Notes under the pieces: generated by a model
Told to the model about the DNA's origin: nothing
What the model saw: only the letters and a program-made list of their open reading frames with translations
The model's database searches: none
Position numbers and translations under genes: made by a program
Shown here: in pieces, positions 23,118 through 34,900 of the stretch
Position numbering within the stretch: the stretch's first letter is position 1
How the letters are laid out: every line of letters begins with the position of its first letter
Assembly (NCBI GenBank): GCA_950106755.1
Contig: OX467087.1
Coordinates: 10,482,047 to 10,546,046 of the forward strand
Direction of reading: 5' to 3'
DNA from: Climacium dendroides
Lineage: Eukaryota; Streptophyta; Bryopsida; Hypnales; Climaciaceae
DNA length: 64,000 nucleotides

Positions 23118-24060
23118 TTAACCCCTAAAGGATTTTGACTATGTTTTCACCAAAAATGCTCCAAAACTGCCATCTTCAGTACAAGTACCGAATTTTTGAA
23201 TTTTTTTTTTTAATACATTTAACTATAGGATCTTATATTAATTTGGTTTGAGAATATGTAGAAAAAATTTCAGAATTTTTCACCGTGTAGATTGAAAGAT
23301 ATTAGCATTTGAAGCAACAAAAATCATTTTTTTTGTCCCTGCAAAAACTTGGGCAGCTGCACTTTTTAAGGTCAAATCATAATGAAAAAATGTTCAAAAT
23401 GGTGGTTACTCTTTGGATTCATTCTTGAAGTCAAGGTGACTACATGCTTGAAAATTTTCAAATCATTTGGAATTGTAGGGAAAAAATAGAAAGTAGAAAG
23501 AAGTAGAAAATGATTCAAAATACAAAATTGTTAACATTTATTTATAAAATTGAAAAATGCTAATCCCAATGGTTGTAATGTTTTAAAAAACAATCTACAC
23601 CCAATTATTTTATTTTATTTCCAAAAATATTAAAAATTAAATAAAATAAAGAACTTCAAAGTTTATTTTAGAGTAGAGATTCCATAACCACCTTCAAACT
23701 AACCACAACTAAAACTCCTCATAACTTTCATCTCATTAATCAAAATGGAATGGTTCAAAGATATCCATGTATAAATAAATCTAAAAAATCAATTTCAAAT
23801 TTATATTTTTTTAGAAAGTGATTTTTAAAGAAGTTTTTTTGTTGCCTAAACTGCCCATAGAATAAAGAAAACTACATATCATACAATAACTTTTTAACCA
23901 TGTAGTTAAAAGTTATGAAAATTGTTGGGCCTTAAAGCTACTCCTCGGACACATGTTGTGTGAAAATTCTAGTGAAAAAAAATAAAAATTCCATTCATAG
24001 TGAGCTGTTTCAAATTGCTATGTTGCCCAAAAAATGCCTTTTTGGTCCTTTAGGGATTAA
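23118..24060 (+). mobile_element. TTAA-bounded element, 943 bp, reference copy of the long family A
   Basis: The left end is TTAACCCCTAAAGGATT and the right end reversed is TTAATCCCTAAAGGACC. Interior landmarks from left to right are GACTATGTTTTCACC, AAACTGCC, CAAGTACCGAATTTTTGAAT, ACTATAGGATCTTA, AAAAATTTCAGA, GATATTAGCATTTGAAG, GGAATTGTA, TTGGGCCTTAAAGCTACTCC, and ATGTTGCCC. No open frame of useful length. Copies are at 26841-27713 (+), 29845-30788 (-) and in part at 60590-61170 (-). Confidence 0.85.
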
Positions 24061-24998
24061 ATAGTTCAGCCATTCCCAACAAACGCTCCACTAATCAAAC
24101 CGGCGATACTCTTCCTTCCTTCTTCTTTTAGGTCTGCTTTCCACCCAAAGTCTGATTTAGTATTTGGGAAACCTTTTGGATTTTACCAATTCATTTCCTT
24201 TAGGTCTCATACTAAACCGGTTTTTGAAGAATTGAGTCCAATTATTTTTTCTATTCTTTTTACTCAAAACAGAAATTTCTATAGATTTTTTCCACCGATT
24301 TTTTGTTGATGTTTTCAAGTTGCAACCGTTTTTGTTTTTTGTTTTTTTTCCCCAATTCCTCTTGTTAACTTTGAACTAGCTGCCATTTTTTTTCCCAAAA
24401 CACTGTACCAATTGCACAAATTTCATCCTTTTGTCCAATCTCAAGCGAGGATTTTCCATATCCCGGCCTTTCCATGCACAAGCGTCCCTTACCTTAGCCT
24501 TGTCTCCCCCAGACCCCCAATGATTTTGCACTTGAGTCCACCGACATTGATAGTGAGCCTAATAAGTCTAAAGTTGTATGCAGCACCCATTGGCGTCCCA
24601 TTCCAGGTCAGCTTCCATCTCCCCCAAACCAAAAGCATTTGAAAAAGATGCCGAATCCCCGCCTTTGATTTTTCATGGTGGGCGACTCCCTTTCCCTTTC
24701 CATTTATATCTTATCTATTATATCAAGTGCGGATCATCATGACCCCTATCACGACTCGATGTCACGAAAATGGTCACGTTTTCATTCAGTAATTTCATCC
24801 AATTGTTTTCATCGCTCTAGTGTCTTTACTTTCTTGACTGTGACTCTGCTAGCATTATACAAAACCCTAATCGCACTCCGGTCACACTTTCATCCAACTT
24901 ATCTCATCCCATTTTTTCATCCCATTTTTTCATCATCCCTTACCTTGTCGTATTGTTGCCGTTGTGTTGCATTGCAACAGGCTCCGTTCTCGTATTAA
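24061..24998. other. Pyrimidine-rich non-coding stretch
   Basis: C/T-rich on + from about 24.1 to 25.0 kb, with a direct repeat CATCCCATTTTTTCATCCCA near 24905. Short open frames here follow the C/T bias and have no known motif. It could be a decayed gene flank. Nothing more can be supported. Confidence 0.4.
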
Positions 24999-25272
24999 GG
25001 TAGGTACACACCCAAACGTGCCTCTGACCTTAAACCGCAATCTATACTATATGTACATCTTCCAAATCAGTTCTGTACCTATGTGGAAGAAACGCTTTCA
25101 GAACCAAACTTTGTTCCTTAATAACTATTGCATACAGTATCCAAATGCCACGTTCTCTCGTGCGTTGGAACCTCCTTTCACTTGCCAACAAGAACATCAA
25201 TGAAAATTTGACCATTCTAAAAATAGAAAATACGCTCAATAGCAAAAAGTGGCAGTTTGCGGTGTACCTACC
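24999..25272 (-). mobile_element. GGTAGGTACAC-type element with TTAA target duplication (empty-site copy)
   Basis: The left end is GGTAGGTACACACCCAAA and the right end reversed is GGTAGGTACACCGCAAA. TTAA stands directly outside both ends (24995-24998 and 25273-25276). The 274-bp copy is the reverse complement of 16781-17274 without the 225-base insert there. Non-coding. Confidence 0.88.
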
Positions 25273-25364
25273 TTAAGTTAAGTTTGAGTTTGAGTTTTTT
25301 TTCTGTTTTGGGGTGTACCTACCTTCAGTTAAGTTTGAGTTTGAGTTTTTTTTTTTCTGTTTTC
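25261..25364. repeat. Tandem duplication covering the end of the 25.0-kb element
   Basis: Two units of about 51-53 bases each start with GGTGTACCTACCTT and go on through GTTAAGTTTGAGTTTGAG and a T run to CTGTTTT. The second copy carries the element terminus with it, so the duplication happened after the insertion. Confidence 0.85.
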
Positions 25365-25851
25365 TGTGGTGAGTGAGTGACTGGGTGTCTGTGTGTGTTG
25401 AGCAGGGTGGGCAGGCAGGGCATTTCTTCCATTCCTATATCCTTTTGGCAAGTTGACTGTCGCTGCCACGTACAGCCCATGTGCAAGCAACATGACGGAG
25501 TGCCAGTGCAGCAGCCGAAACGAAACGAAACAAGAATAGGCTGAGCCATAACTTAACTTATGTTCAGTTCAGGGAGAGAGGGAGAGGGAGAGGGAGAGGG
25601 AAGAAGGGGAGCAAATCTCTGTCACTAGGCTCAGGATCCCGAAGCATGGGCTCAGGAGCACTCCATGTCACGCCTGCTCAAAAATCCAAACACCCATTTC
25701 AGCTCGCCATCCATCCATCCATCCATCTGCTCAAACAGAAATAATAAATAAACAGAACAACAACAACAATCAGAATCCAAATTCAAGCTCTGTTCAAAAA
25801 TAAGTTTAAAAAAGGAAACAAGAACAATAGTGTGACTGTGAGGCTCTGGAT
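25365..25851. repeat. Simple-sequence-rich stretch
   Basis: It contains GTGAGTGAGTGA and GTGTCTGTGTGTG runs near 25370-25400, a GAGAGGGAGAGG tract at 25571-25600, CCATCCATCCATCCATC near 25709, and AATAAATAAA/CAACAACAACAA near 25741-25770. No coding evidence. Confidence 0.6.
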
Positions 25852-26309
25852 TAAGGTAAACCAGCCCATTGTGGTCAGAATGAGGAGTTTGGCATCATCT
25901 TGTTGCTGAAATTTTTCAATTTTCTTCTTACATTAGCACAAGTGTGAGAAATAGCAAGTGCAATTGAAATTAATTTTTTTGGACAAAGTATGAATTTGTT
26001 AGAAATTTCTGAAGCATTGAACCCAAAGGAGTCTGTAGACTACCTTAAGACCACTAAAATCTGAATCTGTAATGCTCATCTCACTGCCTAATGCAGTCAA
26101 AATATTTTCTATTACAGAAGGCCAAAAAAGTCAATTTTTACAATGGACTTCACACTGAAAACTCAGAAGTTCCTAATGAGGTCAGTGTTCACTCCATTGC
26201 TGTCATGTAAGACATGCATTGTTGCCCACATCCTGGAAAAAAACCACAATGGGTCATTTCTTAGGCGACCACAATGGGTCATTTGACCGCAATGGGCTGT
26301 CTTACCTTA
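25852..26309 (+). mobile_element. CTAAGGTAA-type inverted-repeat element, 458 bp
   Basis: The left end is TAAGGTAAACCAGCCCATTG and the right end reversed is TAAGGTAAGACAGCCCATTG, continuing as CGGTCA versus TGGTCA. It aligns in order with 56194-57394 (AATGAGGAGTTTG / AATTAGAAGTTTG, AATGCTCATCT, TTCTATTACAGAAGG / TTCCAATATGGAAGG). The ends also resemble those of the 761-bp element at 35210. Non-coding. Confidence 0.8.
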
Positions 26310-26500
26310 GGTGAAAACGTAAACCACTCCCAGGAAATGTGCCGTTCATTTCCCTGGGGGCGCAACGAGGTCGTAATGGTCAATTACGCGGGCATGGCAT
26401 TATGGATTTTCCATCCAATTGTGGTTTCTCATCCAACTAATTTCATCCAACTTTGACGTTTTTTGCTTGTGGTTTTACACCGGTGAATGTCCTCATCGTT

Positions 26501-26575
26501 GGGGATTCTACGAATTAAAATGCCTCCTTGTCGGGCTCCGCCCTCTTCGTTGGCATTTTAATTCATAGAATCCCC
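26501..26575. repeat. 75-nt stem-loop with 24-bp arms and a GC-rich loop
   Basis: The arm GGGGATTCTACGAATTAAAA with TGCC after it (26501-26524) pairs with 26552-26575 with one mismatch. The loop of 27 bases is GC-rich (GTCGGGCTCCGCCCTC), while the arms and surroundings are AT-rich. It could be a hairpin RNA or a tiny foldback element. Confidence 0.8.
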
Positions 26576-26620
26576 TCTTCCTCGAGCATTGCCCTAAACA
26601 ATAGTATTAATCAACCCCTC

Positions 26621-26844
26621 TTAACCCTTAAATGACAAGCCGGTCACCATGAAAATCATATGTTTGGGTACTGTGTGTGAATTGTTGACTTAAAAAAAGG
26701 AAAAAACACTCATTGGGAGACAAGCTACTGTGGAAGATGTTCCCTTTTCCCACAAAATTTGGAGGATGAATAGTTGCACTTCTATTCTACGTGGAGTGTC
26801 ATCCATTGGATGCAAAAATGTCCGCCTTGATGTTTTAAGGTTAA
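26621..26844. mobile_element. TTAA-bounded MITE abutting the next element
   Basis: The left end is TTAACCCTTAAATGACAAG and the right end reversed is TTAACCTTAAAACATCAAGG. The length is 224 bp. Its right TTAA (26841-26844) coincides with the left end of the family A element that follows, so the two sit head to tail on one tetranucleotide. Confidence 0.6.
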
Positions 26845-27713
26845 AGGTTTTTTACTATGTTCTCATCAAAAGCATTCCGTAATTGCCATTTCTAGTACAA
26901 GTACCGAATTTTAGGAAAAGAAATAATTTTGGACACACGTAACTGTAGGATCTTGGAGTATGTTGGTTTGAGGAGATGTGGAAAAAATTTCAGATTTTTT
27001 TGATGTATAGATTGCAATATATTAGCGTTTCAAGTGACAAAAATCTTTTGGGGGGTTGTGCAAAAAAAACAGGTAGTTGCACTTCACAAGGTCATGTAGG
27101 TATGAAAAGATGTCCGAAATGGTGGTGCTTCTACGGATTCATTCTTCAAGGCAAATTAGCTACATGTTTGAAAATTTTTAGATCATTTTGAATTGTACAA
27201 CGTATTGGAAAAAATAGTAAGTAGAAAGATGTAGAGAATGATTCAAAATACTAAATTGTTAACAATTATGGAATTGAAAACTACCAATCCTAATGGTTGG
27301 AATGTTGTAATAAACAATGAACACCTAATATTTATTTATTTTTCCAAAAATATTGAAAATTGAATTAAATAGAAGACTTCAAAGTTTATCTTAGAATAGA
27401 GATTCTATAACTACCAACAAACTACCTACAAATTAAAACTCTTCACAAATTTCATCTCATTAATCAAAATGGAATGGTTCAAAGCTTTCAATGCATTAAA
27501 AAATCTAAAAAACAAATCTAAATTTTTATTTCTTAAATAAGTGATTTTTAAATACGTTATTTTTGCTTCATAGGTTGTTGACCAAGTGTAGAAAACTACA
27601 TAACCATGTAGTCAAAAGTTATGAAAATTGTTGGGCCTTAAAGCTACTCCTCTAGTAAGCTACCCAAAATTACTATGTTGCCCCAAAACACAGTTTAGGA
27701 CTTTAGGGGTTAA
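26841..27713 (+). mobile_element. Family A TTAA element, copy 2
   Basis: It aligns with 23118-24060 in the same direction: ACTATGTTCTCATCAAAAG, CAAGTACCGAATTTTAGG, TAACTGTAGGATCTTGGAGT, TTGAATTGTACAACG, and GTTGGGCCTTAAAGCTACTC. The right end is ACTTTAGGGGTTAA. The length is 873 bp, with small deletions relative to copy 1. Non-coding. Confidence 0.85.
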
Positions 27714-27744
27714 TTAATTTATCATTCAAATCCCAGATTTATAC

Positions 27745-28100
27745 TCCAACCAAACCCTAATTGCGTTGTACAATTTAAATGCAATTGTAGATAGGATTTA
27801 TAAATCTAAATCAATGCCATTAATAGTCTTTGTTCCAAGGACCAAGCCAATAAAGAAATGGTATTTGGAACAAGAGTTATCCATTTTTCAAAAAGTTCTT
27901 CTAATCAATTTTGCAATGAACTTGTTTCATTTTGTGAAAAAATAAAAACAAGAAGTGTATGACCTAACCCTAACCATGTTGTGTAGTGTGAATGTGGTTG
28001 TAAATAGGATTTGTAAACTCAAATTTTTAAAAACCAAAGAGTCAATGTCATAGTCTCTATCCAGAGGACACAACCAATAAATAAAACATTTTGGGAGACA
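27745..28100 (+). repeat. Imperfect tandem duplication of about 200-230 bp
   Basis: 27745-27880 and 27958-28100 share in order: AACCCTAA, TTG(C/T)GTTGT/TGTTGTG, TGTA(G/A)ATAGGATTT(A/G)TAAA, AATG(C/T)CAT, AGTCT, and CAA(G)CCAATAAA. The divergence is considerable, so the event is old. Confidence 0.6.
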
Positions 28101-28209
28101 CATTGCAATTGAACATTTAGATGGCAATGGTGCCAACTTCCCCAATGGAGGTTAGATATTAGTAGCAAAGGTTAGGCATAACAATGAACATTTTGAGGTC
28201 ACATGTTCT

Positions 28210-28561
28210 TTAATTCCTAAAGGACCAACAAGTGATTGTTGAATACCTAATTGAAAATTTGAATAGGTTTCTATAAAGTCAATATCAATGCATCTTTTTC
28301 AAAATTTTGACACAAGGTGTGGGCATGGATCCCTACTTAGGCGTATATGTAATTTTTTTCTTGATCACATGTATAAAATCAAAACTTATGATGTCTACAA
28401 AGGTCTAAGCAATTTAGGTAGGTAGGAAATCTTTTGCTAAATTCCACATCTACCTCTAAAATTTAGCAAGTATGTGAGTATGTCGCTCATATAAAATAAG
28501 ATGTAACTATAAAAAAATCCATATGAATTGCAAAAATCTCACTCTAACTAGGAGGAGTTAA
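28210..28561 (+). mobile_element. TTAA-bounded element, copy 2 of the 350-bp family
   Basis: The left end is TTAATTCCTAAAGGACCAAC and the right end reversed is TTAACTCCTCCTAGTTAGAG. It aligns in reverse with 21517-21863. The right TTAA at 28558-28561 is also the left TTAA of the next element. Non-coding. Confidence 0.75.
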
Positions 28562-29428
28562 TCCCTAAAGCCCCAAATGTTCCCTTAGGGAGCACTTGAT
28601 AGTTTGTGTAGGCTCCTATAATCTCAATTTTTGATGTATTTTTTTTGAAACTTTTATTGAAGATAAGAATGCATGTTAGCTTGGGAGGAATATAATTTTA
28701 ATTTCAATTAGTACTTGGGAGCAAAATTTATGCCACCCTAAGATCAAAAAGTAGTTTGTCCAATAGTACCAAAAAAATCACAAAATCTCAAAGTAAATTA
28801 AAAGGAACAAAATTCTCATAGAAAATACTTTTGCCTACATTGAAAGTTTTGAATCATTGCATTTGGACTAGTAATGAAGAAGTTATGGAGAATCTTGCTT
28901 TTTTGACCCTCATAATATCTTCTTCAAAATTTACTTACAAGATACATTTTTTAATTCAATTTTTTCACAATTCTTCATAGTTTAGTTTGCTTCTTAGAAC
29001 ATGTATTTCAATCCCATCTTAGAACTATAAGCAATTTTGTTTTTCCTTCTATCTTGTGTCTACTTCTATATCAAAATTTAAAAAAAAATGAAAATCAAGT
29101 TTCTTTTGGAATTTTTCAATTGACTCTCAATTCAATTCTTCAACACAAAAAATTAGAAATTCAAAATCAGTTGTACAAAAATTATAAGTTAAGAAGATTC
29201 AAAGTCAAAAATACAATTGAGCAAGGTTCTAAAGAAATTTGTTATCTTCACTTTAAATGTACATAGTTAAAGTTTTTGAAGTTTCTTCCGCAAATTTTTA
29301 TACTAGTCCAATACAAAATTTTATGGTTACATATGTAAAAAAGATTAACTTTTCAGCTCTTTGCAATAGAAATAGCAATTTTGAGTGTTTCTTTTATGAA
29401 AAAAGAACTATGGGACTTTAGAAGTTAA
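28558..29428 (+). mobile_element. Family B TTAA element, long copy (871 bp)
   Basis: The left end is TTAATCCCTAAAGCCCCAAA and the right end reversed is TTAACTTCTAAAGTCCCATA. The left half matches 40536-41121 in order: TAATCTCAATTTTTGATGTA, GAAACTTTTATTGAAGATA, GGAATATAATTTTAATTTCA, and TTATG(C)CAC. It shares its interior organisation with family A. No coding frame. Confidence 0.75.
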
Positions 29429-29844
29429 ATTCTATTGACCCAATTTACTTCTTCCCACTTCAAACGCAATAATCTTTCAATCCACCTTGTCAAAGTTTTT
29501 GAAGTTTTTTCCACACATTTTCATTGTAGTTTGATAAAAATTTGTATGATTGAAATTCATTAAAAATTTTAATTTTTCATTTCTTTTCCACTAATCTAAA
29601 TAGTGGCAATTTTTGACAATTTATGCCAAAAATTTGTTTAGATCGTTTAGGGATTAAACATTTGCATTGATCAAAATTTTCAATTCCCAAATTCATAACT
29701 ATTTCTACAAGACTCCAAAAATATGAAAACCAAAATGTAAAGATGCATCTCTTCAAATCAAGGCCTTGTAAGTTGGCTTTAAATACCATATCTAATGTCT
29801 AATTCTTAAAAATTTGAAATTTGATTAATTCCAAAATCCATTGT

Positions 29845-30788
29845 TTAATCCCTAAAGCCCCAAATTGCACTTTTGGCAACATAGTGATTTTGGGTAGTTC
29901 ACTACAAATGGAATTTTATTTTTTTCTCTAAAAATTTTACACTAACATGTGCCTGAGGAGTATCTTTAAGGCCCAACAATTTTCATAACTTTTGACTACA
30001 TGGTTAAAAATTTATTGTATGATATGTAGTTTCAAGCAACCTAGGCACCAAAAAAACCCTTTTTTAAAATCACTTCTTGAAGAAATAATTTTTTTAAATT
30101 GGTTTTCTTGATTTTTTATATGTGGAAAGCTTTGAACCATTCCATTTGATTAATGAGATGAAAGTTGTGAGGAATTCTAGTTTGTGGGTAGTTATAGAAT
30201 CTTTTTTCTATGATAAATTTTGAAGTTCAATATTGAACTCAATTTGTAAAAATTTGCAAAAAAAACAAAAATATTAGGTATTCATTGTTTATTACAACAT
30301 TACAACCATTGGGATTGTCATTTTTCAATTCCATAAAATAAATTGTTAATAATTTAGTATTTTGAATCATTATCTACTTCTTTTTACTTACTATTTTTTT
30401 AATATGTTGTGCAATTCCAAATGATTTAAAAAATTCCAAGCATGTAACCAACTTACCTTGAACAATGAATTGAGAGAAGTACCACCATTTTGGACATTTT
30501 ATCATATAAATATGACCTTGTGAAGTGCAACTACTTCTTTTTTGTATGACCCCCCCATTTTGTATGGCCCTGAAAGATTTTTGTTACTCCAAATGCTAAT
30601 ATCTTGCAATCTATACAATGAGAAATTTTGAAATTTTTTCTACATCTCTTCAAACCAATGTACTCCAAGATCCTACAATTACATGTGTCCCAAAATGTAT
30701 TTTTTTTCTAAAATTTGATACTTGAACTAGAAATGGTAGTTTTGGAACATTTTAAGTGAAAATATAGTCAAAAACCTTTACGAGTTAA
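29845..30788 (-). mobile_element. Family A TTAA element, copy 3, inverted (944 bp)
   Basis: The left end is TTAATCCCTAAAGCCCCAAA; the right end reversed is TTAACTCGTAAAGGTTTTTG. In reverse complement it follows 23118-24060 from end to end: ATGTTGCC, GGAGTAGCTTTAAGGCC (here GAGTATCTTTAAGGCCCAAC), GATATTAGCATTTG, AGGATCTTGGAGTAC, and TTTTGACTATATTTTCAC. Its length of 944 against 943 bp suggests both are close to the intact form. Confidence 0.88.
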
Positions 30789-31213
30789 TCCTAAACATTT
30801 TTTTCAATTTTAATTAATTATTCTACATGAAATGTTGCCCTTGATAGTCAAGTACGATAGTCTACTACAACCCACCTTAGTATGGCTCCCCAAGATACCC
30901 CCAAGGTAGCAATATCCAATTGAGGGTTTGAACTTGGTTCCTATTAATGTAGAATAGTCTATTACCACACAATTTGTTATCTAGAAACCTTGGAGAAGTT
31001 ATTACTTAATTTATGTATTTTCAAAAATTAAAAAATAAGAGAAGCCATTACAATTGCAAATACAATGAAGACATGCCCAACAAGAAATGAATTTTTTGAT
31101 TTTTCAAGTTAGTTGAAGCTAAATTGGTAAAGCATGGGTAGACCGTGTTATTGAAATATTATTTTTTGTAACAAATTTGATTGGATGGACTTCCCCTCAC
31201 CTGTCACTCACTC
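30789..31213. other. AT-rich stretch without recognised features
   Basis: No gene, no inverted-repeat element and no strong tandem repeat was seen in these 425 bases. Confidence 0.4.
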
Positions 31214-31221
31214 ACTTTGCC

Positions 31222-31377
31222 CATGGGTGTCATACTGGACAAGTTACTATTCATTTCTTGTCCTGTAGGACGAGTTACTATTCATCAAATGTACTTCTCA
31301 AGTACATTTGATGAATAGTAATTCGTCCTACAGGACAAGAAATGAATAATAGTAACTTGTTCAGTATGACAACCATG
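31222..31377. mobile_element. hAT-like foldback MITE, almost fully palindromic, 8-bp target duplication
   Basis: The two arms of about 75 bases each are nearly perfect complements, starting CATGGGTGTCATACTGGACA on the left and CATGGTTGTCATACTGAACA on the right read in reverse; the turn is at about 31298 with only a few unpaired bases. ACTTTGCC stands immediately outside both ends (31214-31221 and 31378-31385). An 8-bp duplication is the mark of the hAT superfamily. The arms repeat an internal word GTTACTATTCAT twice. It would form a very long hairpin if transcribed. Confidence 0.92.
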
Positions 31378-31668
31378 ACTTTGCCATGTTCAATACTCAT
31401 GACTATTGCAAAGCTAAACCTACAATATGTTGTTATTGTATATATAATTGAAGATAAAAATTTTAATTCATCATAATGATTTGAATTAGAACCTCACATT
31501 GATACAAAATCCAAGTATTTTTTTTTGTTTTCAACAAAGAAGATAAGATATTTATATACATGTGGATTGGTAGGAGGTAAATCAACCCATGTAGGATATA
31601 TAAATTTGAATGGCTAGAAGCTCAACCACTCATAATTGAGTCACAAGTAGGAATTGCGTTTAAAATAG

Positions 31669-31934
31669 AATTTTAGACCTCATTTAGGTATAATAGAATA
31701 ACATTGTTTTAAAATATTTTGAATTAAAAATAATAATAAATCAAGTTAAATTTCATTTTCAAAAATCCGTTTGAGATTTTGAGCCTCCAATAAAAAGTTA
31801 TGAACAAATTTTAAAGAAAGGTTGAAAGGGACATTTTTTTGGACATTTTCAAACATCCTCTCTAAAACTAAACTTTTTTAATTCAGATTTTTTAGAAAAA
31901 GCATTTCTACTATACCTAAATGAGGTTTAAAATT
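31669..31934. mobile_element. Inverted-repeat element, 266 bp
   Basis: The left arm is AATTTTAGACCTCATTTAGG followed by TATAATAGAA. The right arm reversed is AATTTTAAACCTCATTTAGG followed by TATAGTAGAA. The arms match at 28 of 30 positions. The interior is AT-rich and non-coding. The target duplication is not clear. Confidence 0.82.
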
Positions 31935-34900
31935 TTACTTCAAATATATTTCCTTCATTTTGACAATAAACAGTCAAACTTTTATCTTTAGACTAGCTCA
32001 TACCCTTTGACGATTCATGATGGACAATGGATTTCAATATAAAAGTGACATCTCTATCCTCCATTCCTATAAATGTCAATGAAGCATTCCCTTCGTTTTA
32101 CCATCAAAATTTTGTGTGATGAACTGCAATTGCATTGGTGAACTACAATTGAACCTCACATACTTAAATGATTCCTTCAAACTCAATACAAAATAAACTC
32201 ATTTGAAAATATTACCACACACAAACTTAACAAGTAGGCACATTTTTTCCAACAAGTTCTATGTAATTTGAAGACCGAATGCAAAAGTTACAGCTCCTCA
32301 AACTTCACTATGTACCTAAAACATACAAAACATAGTCATGGAGATTGTTGGCCGGTGAACTTCAACTTATAAAGTTACCCAAAAGACTTCTCTGGTTGGT
32401 GTTTACACTAAAACCACATAAGACTTCTTAAAGCATTATTTTATCGTCTTTCCATCTTCTCCAACACCCCACCCGTTGCCTCAAACAACCATGTCTTGAC
32501 CAAAACTTCTTGACCGACTGGTGCACGTCTCAAACCATAGTCCGAAGTCCAAAGCATCTTCCCTTCCGGTCCAAAGTCAAAGCCAATAAACTATGAGTTT
32601 TTTTATCAAGTGTACCCCAAATCGCCTTCTTAGCAAGCCTCCAATTATGAACGGAGGCCGTGCATTTGGGGGCAAGAGTTTCTCTCTCTCTCTCTTAAGT
32701 CTTAAGGGGGTTCTGTTTGTAGAGCCAGGTCCCAGGGTGCAGAAGCTTGCAGACACGTACCTTCCTCTTGCTTTCATGAAACTCGATGAGCACCGGAACC
32801 TGAAAGATTGAAGAGGGAAATTGGCAGCACCAATGATGGCGCCAACGACTACAGTTGGTCAGAAATCCCACACCCAAAGATCTGACGTGGCAGACACGAC
32901 CCCCATGACTGTCTGCCAACAATCCGTGATGGAATTAGTCTGCACATGACTTGCCTCACTTGCCTGCCCGGCCTGCCACAAAATCCTTGGCAATTAAAGG
33001 AAACTTGCAGTAGCCTTACGTCCTTGCATTGAGACGCCCTCCGCCAAATGCAAGCTAGCCAGCCAGCAGATCCCCCAGTCACGGGAATTATCTACACTGG
33101 CAGTCCTCGATCCCGCCGGTCCTCCTTGCCACGTACATACGTGTCCTAGCTCGCTAGCCAGCTGCATAATCTGATCGAGAGCCACGGAAAAACATTCCTC
33201 CGATCGATCGCTTAGCTTAGAAACATATCCTGCTTTTCAGATTCGCCTTTAGTTCTCATTTTGGTTCGGAAACAAAAGTTGGGGCGAGGAAGTACACTTT
33301 CAATTCAGATAATTATGATTCTTCTTCAATTCGATCCAGTGCCCACAAACGTACAGTTGTGCGTGGGTCGGGCGGCTCTTGCTTTCCTACGCGTTTAAGT
33401 GAAGGCGGCTGATCGATCGATCGATCTTTCATGAACAGTAACAAGTTGTTGTTTTTCTGTTTTCATTTTTGGCAGGAATTGAAGTGGCGGCCGATCTGAA
33501 GCGACGCAATACTTATATCGATCAGCGTGGGAATTAAAGTGCTAGCTATATATATACATGCTGGATCGAAGTGCAGGATTCCATTTGCAACGCACGATCA
33601 CTGTACGTGCCTGTACTTGCAATCGATGATCGAAGGAAGGGAGCTGAGAATCTACTGTAGTTCGTTCCTTGATGCCGTACAGTTGGTGTCATATATAATC
33701 ATCTGCCGGCCAGCCGGCTTCAAGTAGTGGACGAGATCGAGTACGCATGTACAGTTGGACGGTCGGCAGATCGACTGAAATTTTAACGTACTTGCAGCTG
33801 TTCCATGAAATCTAGATTAAGTTGGCACCGAAATCTTCCTTAATTTGCTCGCAATTCAAAGGTGCTTGCTGTCACTGATCGAAGTGGCGAGTTGATGGAT
33901 TGAACGTCGCTTGGCCGGCAGGGATGGATCGATTCCTCCAATGAAGTCCGTCGGTAGACCAAAGTGTCCAGTGTGCAACTTTGAAGGTTCCAGCTTCAGA
34001 AAAGAATTCTGGGCTGAAGGTAAACAAGCCTATTACGTACCGGTTATTTTTGTAAATAATGAACCCTTAAAGTAGGATCCAGTGTCTATTAATGGACAAT
34101 TGAAAATTTGGGCAAGTTCTTACATAGTCAATTTTCAAATGGACCTTTTTGAATTTTTGATGCAAGGTGGTGTGGACCTAAACTCCCTTTGAGAAAATTC
34201 TTGGGCTATAAGATCCGTGTCCCATATGCCAGTGCACTAAAATTGGCAATTATTGCAAGTACTAAATTCTTAAACTTATTGTACTTCCAAAGAAAATTAG
34301 GCTCATTGTTGAAATCCTCAAAGTCCATGTCACTACAAGTGACCCAATATAAATTGGCAATCATGTTGAAAAAATTCAAATAGGAACTATTTCATGGTCA
34401 TTCTTTGGAGGCTCAATTCTATGGCATCGTTGGATTGAATGACATGTCATTTACTATAACTATGTCTTATGATCAAGATGTAAAGTTGACCAACTTCTCT
34501 AAGGAATTATCACTAATTGTTGCAATATAGCCAAAATGCATATTTTTAGCCCTAATAAATTGTACTTCTTTGCAATGAACTAGCTTAGTACATAGGAAGA
34601 TTTGGCAAAGTTTGGATACAAGTAACAATTTTGTACCCGAAATGTGGCTTGTAGGTCATGTGATTGGTCAATTTGGTTAGTTATTTTGACTTTTGCCTTC
34701 CATTTGCTCATGCCTTGCTTTTGAATGATGCATGCTTTCACAATGGAATGAATTGTTCACAAATGTAGGGAATAAAATATAACTAAAATCCTCCCCATTA
34801 AATTTTTTATAGAACATGAGACAAAGAGCTTTTGGTTGAAACTACATTGGATTGTTCTAATAGTGTATGTGACACTATTTTATCAAAATCTCCACTATTT

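Noticed and set aside
32590..33960. Less AT-rich stretch as a protein-coding gene
   Set aside because: No open frame with a known motif. The composition shift alone does not support a gene; a non-coding transcript remains possible.
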